Source of the DNA: Acidobacteriota bacterium
GTDB taxonomy: Bacteria > Acidobacteriota > Terriglobia > Terriglobales > Acidobacteriaceae
Direction: 5' to 3'
Assembly (NCBI GenBank): GCA_021781255.1
Contig: JAJXXG010000389.1
Span: 1 to 11,762 of the forward strand
DNA: 11,762 nucleotides
Below are positions 1 through 4,481 of this stretch, in pieces; positions within the stretch are counted from its first letter, which is position 1, and the number at the start of each line of letters is the position of its first letter. The notes under the pieces are model-generated. The model did no database searches, was not told the DNA's origin, and was given only the letters and a program-made list of their open reading frames with translations. The translations under genes were made by a program, and so were the position numbers.

Positions 1-146
1 CAGCTTTACTGGCGCCCGCTGCGCATAGCAGTTAAGGCGTGTTTGCGCTGCTGATGAGACAGAGATCACACATACCTGGAAAGTGTATTTGGTATGGTAA
101 TAGCGATAGATCGCCGTCGCCGGGCGAAAGGCCAGTGGCTGCGGAT

Positions 147-151
147 AGGAG
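147..151 (+). promoter_or_regulatory. Ribosome binding site fixing the GTG start of the sigma-54 activator
   Basis: AGGAG at 147-151 lies 8 nt before an in-frame GTG at 160. The upstream ATG at 94 and the downstream ATG at 208 have no comparably placed Shine-Dalgarno sequence. This favours GTG 160 as the true start. Confidence 0.65.
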
Positions 152-159
152 AACAGACC

Positions 160-1581
160 GTGGAGCCCATTTCTGGCACTCTTTCGCCGCCTTATTGCGA
201 GCCAGTCATGAACCCGCTCACCGCCGCCGCGCTTCACGGAATTACGCGCGCGCTGGCTTCCTTTGGCCGCGCCTTTATCTGTCTCGATTCCTCCTTCCGG
301 ATTCTGCACGTTTCCAGCCCGCGCGATGGGTTTCTTGGCGAAGTAGCGACCGTTGAGTTGCTTGGCCATTCCATCGAGGAGCTCCTCGGCGAAGAGCTCT
401 TCGGACCCAGCGGCCCGCTGCGCCACGCACTGTGCGAGGGGCAGATGCGCGAAGGCTGGCGCGCCAGTTTGCACTTCGGCAACTCAGTGCCCCGGCTGGT
501 GTCGATCACTACTGCGCCTCTGCTCTCCGATGAATCCAATATCTGCGATCCGCTGGTCCGCTACCTGATTCTGCTGCGGCCGGCCGAAGAGGACTGTACC
601 TGTCAGGAGAGCCCGGTGTACTGTACCGGCGCTATCGCCTGCTCGCCGTCGATGCAGCGCATCTTCCGGCTGGTCGAGGCCCTCCATCACAGCGAGGCCA
701 CGGTGCTCATCACCGGCGAGAGCGGCGCCGGAAAAGAAGTCGTGGCCCGCGCCATCCATCAGAACTCGGCCCGCAGCAGCGGCCCGCTCGTGGCTGTCAA
801 CTGCGGCGCGCTGCCCTCCGACCTGCTGGAATCGGAACTCTTTGGCCATGTCCGCGGCGCCTTCACCGGCGCTGTGCGCGACCGCGTAGGCCGCTTCGAG
901 CTGGCCTCGAAAGGAACCCTGTTCCTGGACGAGGTCGGCGACCTGCCCCAGTCGCTGCAGGTCAAGCTGCTGCGCGTTCTGCAGGAGCGCAAATACGAAC
1001 GAGTGGGGGAAAGCGAGCCCAGCAGCACATCGGCGCGCATCATTGCCGCCACCAACCTGGACATGCGCGAAGCGCTCCAGAGCGGCCGCTTCCGCGAAGA
1101 CCTCTATTACCGGCTGAATGTGGTCCCGATCCACGTGCCCCCTCTGCGCGAAAGGCGCGAGGACATTCCTCCGCTGGCCATGCACCTGCTGAACTGCATC
1201 ACGTCGCAGCACGGCCTGGTGCGCCGGATTTCCCCGCAGGCAATGCGCCTGCTGCTCGACTACAAATGGACGGGAAACGTCCGCGAGCTGTCCAATGTGA
1301 TTGAATATGCGGTAGTCGTGGCCAAGCGGGAGACCATCCTGCCCGAGGACCTGCCGCTTGAGATCCAGCAGCCTGTTGCGCGCTCGAAGGCAGTTCACGC
1401 CGGCATGCCCGATGCAGCGAAGGCGCCTGCATCGCAGGCTCCCCGCCGAGGCAATTCCGAATCGGAGCGGCTGGTGGCAACGCTGGAAAAGCACCACTGG
1501 AAGCGGGCCGACGCGGCCAGGGAGCTGGGCTGGAGCCGCTCCAAGCTGTGGCGGCGGATGCGTGAGCTTCATATCGAGTAA
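160..1581 (+). CDS. Sigma-54-dependent transcriptional activator (PAS-like / AAA+ / Fis-type HTH)
   Basis: Bacterial enhancer-binding protein that hydrolyses ATP to open sigma-54 RNA polymerase promoters. Numbering is from GTG 160 (473 aa). Residues ~39-140 look like a PAS sensory domain ([15 protein letters not shown] opening). The AAA+ core has Walker A GESGAGKE (186-193), an intact sigma-54-contacting GAFTGA loop (233-238), Walker [11 protein letters not shown] (252-261), sensor I IIAATN and GNVREL (372-377). A Fis-type helix-turn-helix occupies the last ~36 residues. There is no response-regulator receiver domain, so sensing is probably by the N-terminal region itself. The linker between PAS and AAA+ holds four cysteines (C146, C148, C155, C161), a possible redox or metal site. 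The gene lies 199 bp upstream of a fadL-like gene that has a matching -24/-12 promoter, so that gene is a likely target. Family assignment is near certain; the signal and the exact start are not. Confidence 0.93.
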   Translation: MEPISGTLSPPYCEPVMNPLTAAALHGITRALASFGRAFICLDSSFRILHVSSPRDGFLGEVATVELLGHSIEELLGEELFGPSGPLRHALCEGQMREGWRASLHFGNSVPRLVSITTAPLLSDESNICDPLVRYLILLRPAEEDCTCQESPVYCTGAIACSPSMQRIFRLVEALHHSEATVLITGESGAGKEVVARAIHQNSARSSGPLVAVNCGALPSDLLESELFGHVRGAFTGAVRDRVGRFELASKGTLFLDEVGDLPQSLQVKLLRVLQERKYERVGESEPSSTSARIIAATNLDMREALQSGRFREDLYYRLNVVPIHVPPLRERREDIPPLAMHLLNCITSQHGLVRRISPQAMRLLLDYKWTGNVRELSNVIEYAVVVAKRETILPEDLPLEIQQPVARSKAVHAGMPDAAKAPASQAPRRGNSESERLVATLEKHHWKRADAARELGWSRSKLWRRMRELHIE

Positions 1582-1601
1582 CCCGCCAGGGAAATTACAC
1601 A

Positions 1602-1643
1602 AAACGTTTCAACGCGCGGCAAAATGTCGCAACATCATGCCGC
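1602..1643. promoter_or_regulatory. Candidate upstream activator site for the sigma-54 activator
   Basis: Arms GCGGCA (1616-1621) and TGCCGC (1638-1643) form a perfect inverted repeat. A second pair, TGT (1625-1627) and ACA (1632-1634), shares exactly the same centre (1629.5). A separate 8-bp palindrome AAACGTTT sits at 1602-1609. The main dyad is about 65 bp upstream of the -24 element and about 90 bp before the predicted transcription start, the usual location of enhancer sites. That the neighbouring activator binds it is inference. Confidence 0.5.
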
Positions 1644-1693
1644 ACAATCCGACTATATTTTCATAATCAAATCATTCCACACAACTTACGATT

Positions 1694-1709
1694 TGGCAGA
1701 AGACTTGCT
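1694..1709 (+). promoter_or_regulatory. Sigma-54 (-24/-12) promoter of the fadL-like gene
   Basis: TGGCAGAAGACTTGCT matches the -24/-12 consensus TGGCAC-N5-TTGCA/T, with the obligatory 10 nt between the GG and GC dinucleotides. Transcription would start near 1720 and give a ~60-nt leader before the ATG at 1781. A sigma-54 activator gene directly upstream supports the call. Confidence 0.82.
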
Positions 1710-1780
1710 TAGTTTCCTGTTGGGATTTGTCCTGGCCGCCTAGCTGCGGAAAATTCGGGACGGTTTCACAGGGAGAATTG

Positions 1781-3133
1781 ATGAAAAGTACGCAGATGAG
1801 ATGGGGTGGGGTAGTTCCAGCCCTGTCAGTGACAATCCTTATGCTTCTTTGGCCAGTCGCTCTCTTCGCCACCGATGGACATTTTCTGGATGGTGCAGGA
1901 CCCGTAAACGAAGCCATGGGCGGGGCCGATACCGGCATTTGCCTCGACGCCACCGGTTCCATCGCCTGGAACGCCGCCTGTACGACGGAGTTCAAGGGCT
2001 ATCGACTCGAATTTCACGGAACGCTCTTCGATCCCTGGCGTTCGCTATCGAGCACGGTTGACGCCGGCGCCTTCGGCCAGATGGGGCCGTCCACAACACT
2101 TTCCGGCACCACGGTCAGCAAGCGCGACATGTCGGTGATGCCCGGCCTTGCCTTCATCTACCATCCGCAGGGCAGCAGGAACGCCTATTTCATCGCCATG
2201 CTGGCGGTCAGCGGCTTCGGCGTCGATTACGCGGAAAATACGAACTTTTCAAACCCCATTCTTACTCCGCAGCAGCCTAATGGCTACGGCTTCGGCCGTC
2301 TCCGCTCGAACTACATGCTGCTGACCATTCCCTTTGGCATTGCGCATCAGTACAGCGGCAAACTTTCGGCAGGCCTGGGCTTATCCGTGACACCCGCGCT
2401 GTCGATGCTGCAGACCATTCCCGCGCCCTTTTCCGCGCCAGTAACCGCCGGCAATAACGGTTATCCTTACTATCTGTCGGCGGGCAACAGTGCACCCGCT
2501 TTCGGCGCAGGATTCCAGGGCGGAGTTCATTACAAAGTGAACGATATCCTCAGCGTGGGCGCGGACTATCGCTCTCCGATCTGGTTCTCGAACTTCAGAT
2601 GGAACCGCGCCGACCTGACCGGCGTAAAACACACCATGACCTTCCGCATGAACCTGCCGCAGGTGATCTCGATGGGCATCGGCGTCACGCCATCCAAAGC
2701 CACGCACATCGGGTTCGATGAGCGCTGGTTCAACTACGCCAACGCGGCTGGCTTCAGCAAGTCCGGCTTTCTACCGTCGGGCGCAGTCGCCGGATTCGGC
2801 TGGACGAACATCTGGGCCTTTGGCGGAGGCGTCCAGCAGCAGGTCGCTCGCTCAACAAAGCTGATCGCAGGCTACAACTTCGCGCAGAACCCCGTGCCTG
2901 CGTCGTTGACATTCTTTAACACGCCCGCCCCGGCCATCGTGCAGCATCACCTGAGCGGCGGCATTGTGCAGTCGGCAGGCAATTGGGATGTCGCAATTTC
3001 CTATTACCATGCATTCGAGAACTCGATCACCGGCCCCTGGTATTCCCCGGGAATGGGCGCCATTCCCAACACATCGGTAACCAGCACCATGCACGAGAAT
3101 TCGCTCACCATCGGATTCTCCAGGAGTTTCTAG
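1781..3133 (+). CDS. FadL/OmpP1/TodX-family outer-membrane channel protein
   Basis: Predicted outer-membrane beta-barrel for uptake of hydrophobic compounds. ATG 1781 is chosen because AGGGAG (1770-1775) precedes it by 5 nt and because it begins a clean signal peptide: a basic start (K2, R7), a hydrophobic core at ~11-29, and likely cleavage after LFA (residue 30). The product is 450 aa, normal for the family. The mature N-terminus has the family-style segment ending in GSIAWNAA (compare the NPA motif of FadL plugs), preceded by a glycine-rich MGGA stretch. The body is alternating amphipathic strands rich in Gly, Tyr and Phe, and the protein ends in an aromatic residue (FSRSF), as barrel-assembly substrates do. 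Two nearby cysteines (GICLD and AACTTE) could form a disulfide. The family classically carries fatty acids or aromatics. The substrate here is unknown; the sulfur operon downstream makes a sulfur or organosulfur compound thinkable, but this is inference. Confidence 0.85.
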   Translation: MKSTQMRWGGVVPALSVTILMLLWPVALFATDGHFLDGAGPVNEAMGGADTGICLDATGSIAWNAACTTEFKGYRLEFHGTLFDPWRSLSSTVDAGAFGQMGPSTTLSGTTVSKRDMSVMPGLAFIYHPQGSRNAYFIAMLAVSGFGVDYAENTNFSNPILTPQQPNGYGFGRLRSNYMLLTIPFGIAHQYSGKLSAGLGLSVTPALSMLQTIPAPFSAPVTAGNNGYPYYLSAGNSAPAFGAGFQGGVHYKVNDILSVGADYRSPIWFSNFRWNRADLTGVKHTMTFRMNLPQVISMGIGVTPSKATHIGFDERWFNYANAAGFSKSGFLPSGAVAGFGWTNIWAFGGGVQQQVARSTKLIAGYNFAQNPVPASLTFFNTPAPAIVQHHLSGGIVQSAGNWDVAISYYHAFENSITGPWYSPGMGAIPNTSVTSTMHENSLTIGFSRSF

Positions 3134-3135
3134 CA

Positions 3136-3282
3136 CATTTTCGGAATACATATAGACTTTTTAGAGATGTGAAAAAGGTGGCTTTTACTTGCACCCCTGC
3201 GACGAAGACCCGTCGCCGCGGACCCCGGAGAGGAAAAAGCCACTTGAGTATGTGCTTTCGGTCTACAGCAATTCCGAAAATG
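3136..3282. other. 147-nt nested imperfect palindrome (structured RNA or MITE-like element)
   Basis: Four nested, colinear complementary pairs share a centre near 3209. They are 3136-3147 with 3271-3282 (12 bp, perfect, CATTTTCGGAAT / ATTCCGAAAATG), 3153-3157 with 3261-3265 (TAGAC / GTCTA, after a 5x5 internal loop), 3176-3186 with 3235-3245 (around GTGGCTTTT / AAAAGCCAC), and an apical hairpin GCGACG / CGTCGC (3199-3204 with 3211-3216). It starts 3 nt after the fadL stop. I do not recognise a known riboswitch or RNA family. It could be a processed 3'-UTR structure, a small RNA or a miniature mobile element; I see no clear target-site duplication. Confidence 0.55.
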
Positions 3283-3300
3283 CTTTAACCGCTCACAGCG

Positions 3301-3336
3301 CGGGCGGCGCCACGAAAGCTGCGCCGCCCGAGTTTT
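3301..3336 (+). terminator. Intrinsic terminator downstream of the fadL-like gene
   Basis: CGGGCGGCGC (3301-3310) and GCGCCGCCCG (3321-3330) make a perfect 10-bp GC stem with a 10-nt loop, followed by AG and TTTT (3333-3336). It should isolate the fadL transcript from the tusA operon, which therefore needs its own promoter in 3340-3800. Confidence 0.85.
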
Positions 3337-3404
3337 GTTGAATGCGCTGTTTGCCGGGACGGAGAATTTCGCGCGTCCCCACGTTGACATCGCCGGAAGA
3401 CTTC

Positions 3405-3414
3405 GGAATATTCC
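3405..3414. promoter_or_regulatory. 10-bp palindrome next to the repeat array
   Basis: GGAATATTCC is a perfect palindrome directly before the 65-bp repeats. It may be an operator half of a larger control region. No regulator can be named. Confidence 0.25.
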
Positions 3415-3417
3415 CCG

Positions 3418-3683
3418 GCAAATGTGATCACCGTCACTAATGTTATTTACATCTAAATGTAATGTGAAACTAGTACGTGAAAGCAAATATGATTATCATA
3501 ATTAATGTTATTTACATCTAGTTGCAATGTAATACTAGCGCGCGGAAGCAAATGTGACCGTCATCACTAATGTTATCTGCATCTAAATGCAATTTGTCAC
3601 TAGCAAGCGGAGCAGGTGTGATCATCGTCACTTTTGTTTTTTACATCTAAATGTAAAGTGACACTAGTAAGTGGAATATGACC
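3418..3683. repeat. Array of four ~65-bp direct repeats with two palindromic boxes each
   Basis: Units start at 3418, 3483, 3548 and 3612 (spacing 65, 65, 64), with a degenerate fifth start at ~3676. Box A is CRP/FNR-like, TGTGA-N6-TCACT, at 3423-3438, 3553-3568 and 3617-3632, and the weaker TATGATTATCATAATT at 3488-3503. Box B is a dyad TTACAT-CTAA-ATGTAA at 3447-3462 and 3641-3656, varied at 3512-3527, and CTGCAT-CTAA-ATGCAA at 3577-3592, where both arms changed together. A conserved ACTAG(T/C) follows each box B at constant distance. The array is AT-rich against a GC-rich background and lies 120 bp upstream of tusA. Likely role: a multi-site operator or enhancer for the tusA-qmo-dsrE operon. 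The regulator is unknown. Confidence 0.85.
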
Positions 3684-3726
3684 TCTCGCAACCATTGCCG
3701 CTTGATCGGAAACAGCGCCGAAACCC

Positions 3727-3742
3727 TGGCTGCAGGCGCGCT
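3727..3742 (+). promoter_or_regulatory. Weak candidate -24/-12 promoter for the tusA operon
   Basis: TGGCTGCAGGCGCGCT keeps the TGGC of the -24 box and the exact 10-nt GG-to-GC spacing, but its -12 box reads CGCGCT instead of TTGCA/T. It lies between the repeat array and tusA. In GC-rich DNA such a match can arise by chance, so confidence is low. Confidence 0.25.
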
Positions 3743-3803
3743 GGGATCAACCGGGAAGATTCACCTTTCACCAAAATCTCAACTGTAAGAGGAATCATTC
3801 GCA

Positions 3804-4058
3804 ATGACAAACGAAGAACTCCAAGCTCTGAAGATCGACCAGGTCATCGACGCCCGCGGCACCGCCTGCCCCGGTCCGCTGCTTGAAGCAAAGCGCAGCA
3901 TCGGCAAGGTTCCCCGCGGCGGAATCATGGAAGTGCTTTCTTCCGATGAAGGCACGAACACGGACATCCCGATGTGGTGCAAGAAAACGGGGCACGAGCA
4001 CCTCGGCATATTTGCCGACGCCGGCTACTGGCGCGTCTACGTGCGCAGAACCAAATAA
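3804..4058 (+). CDS. tusA: TusA-family sulfur carrier protein
   Basis: Small (84 aa) cytoplasmic sulfurtransferase that carries sulfane sulfur as a persulfide on one cysteine. The signature CPxP motif is present as ACPGP (C22-P25), followed by the family's LLEAKRSI helix. A second cysteine (C59, in the WCKKTGH segment) and the DIP-x-W-C-KKTGHEHLG run resemble TusA versions encoded beside energy-metabolism genes more than the tRNA-thiolation TusA; this comparison is from memory. AGAGG at ~3788-3792 supports the ATG at 3804. It is the first gene of the operon, 12 nt before the next gene. In dissimilatory sulfur oxidisers TusA hands sulfur between DsrE-type proteins and Dsr or sHdr enzymes; here DsrE2 closes the same operon. 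A role in feeding or draining the Hdr/Qmo-like complex is inferred. Confidence 0.92.
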   Translation: MTNEELQALKIDQVIDARGTACPGPLLEAKRSIGKVPRGGIMEVLSSDEGTNTDIPMWCKKTGHEHLGIFADAGYWRVYVRRTK

Positions 4059-4060
4059 CG

Positions 4061-4066
4061 AGGGGG
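4061..4066 (+). promoter_or_regulatory. Strong ribosome binding site of the MvhD-like gene
   Basis: AGGGGG ends 4 nt before the ATG at 4071, in the 12-nt gap after tusA, and fixes that start. Confidence 0.6.
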
Positions 4067-4070
4067 TGCC

Positions 4071-4481
4071 ATGTCACAGGCGCATAACGGGCATGCGGAT
4101 CCCCGCATCCTGGTTTTCTCCACGAATTCCATCAGCGATCCCGGCATCGATTTAGCAGGGAGCGCCCATATGCATTACCAGCCGGGCGTGGTCACGATTC
4201 CCGTACCATGCTCAAGCGGCATCCGGCCCAGCTGGGTGCTGCACGCCATTGAAGCCGGCTTTGACGGCGTCTTCATCGCGGCCGACGGAAGCGACTGCGC
4301 GTACGTCTCGGACTGCACCGCCCGGACCGGAAGGCTGGTGGACGCGGCGCAAAAGCTTCTGAAGGAGCACGGGCACGACCCGCGCCGCCTCAAGATGGCC
4401 GCGCTCTGTTCGGTCTGCGCCGAGTCTTTCGTTTCCCACATGGAAAAACTGAGCATAGAACTGGAGCGGTTGCATTCATGA
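4071..4481 (+). CDS. MvhD/QmoB C-terminal-domain-like iron-sulfur protein
   Basis: A 136-aa protein of the MvhD family, a [2Fe-2S] electron-transfer subunit that joins HdrA to its electron partner and also forms the C-terminus of QmoB. Family marks seen are DLAG (27-30), the VPCSSGIRPSWVLHAIEAGFDGV block (45-67) with C47, and GSDCAYVSDCTA with C76 and C82. The usual N-terminal cysteine pair is absent: the equivalent FSTNSIS segment (16-22) has none. Instead there is a CSVC pair (C113, C116) near the C-terminus, where MvhD normally reads ISAAEG-like. The cluster is therefore either re-ligated or altered. The stop overlaps the next start by 4 nt (ATGA), so the two are probably made together. 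As a stand-alone protein beside a QmoB-like HdrA it completes a split QmoB. Family is clear; cofactor content is uncertain. Confidence 0.82.
   Translation: MSQAHNGHADPRILVFSTNSISDPGIDLAGSAHMHYQPGVVTIPVPCSSGIRPSWVLHAIEAGFDGVFIAADGSDCAYVSDCTARTGRLVDAAQKLLKEHGHDPRRLKMAALCSVCAESFVSHMEKLSIELERLHS

Noticed and set aside
10..25. TGGCGCCCGCTGCGCA as a sigma-54 promoter for the activator gene
   Set aside because: Spacing fits, but the -12 box is poor and the sequence is plain GC-rich DNA where such matches are expected by chance.
94..159. N-terminal extension of the activator from ATG 94
   Set aside because: The 22 added residues are Arg-rich with no domain similarity, and the GTG at 160 has a far better ribosome binding site.
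484..1602. Long minus-strand open frame (372 aa) opposite the sigma-54 activator
   Set aside because: It mirrors the codons of a clear AAA+ gene in GC-rich DNA and shows no recognisable domain. Similar antisense frames opposite other real genes (4175-5032, 5438-6214, 7258-8526) were dismissed for the same reason.
3179..3193. TGGCTTTTACTTGCA as a second sigma-54 promoter
   Set aside because: Both boxes look right but GG and GC are 9 nt apart instead of the strict 10. The sequence also forms part of the 147-nt dyad and lies before a terminator.
3136..3282. Known riboswitch (cobalamin, c-di-GMP, TPP, molybdenum cofactor or fluoride)
   Set aside because: A GCCAC element and the nested stems prompted the check, but none of the conserved cores of these classes could be found.
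3418..3683. CRISPR array
   Set aside because: Units are contiguous ~65-bp degenerate repeats without unique spacers, and no cas gene is nearby.
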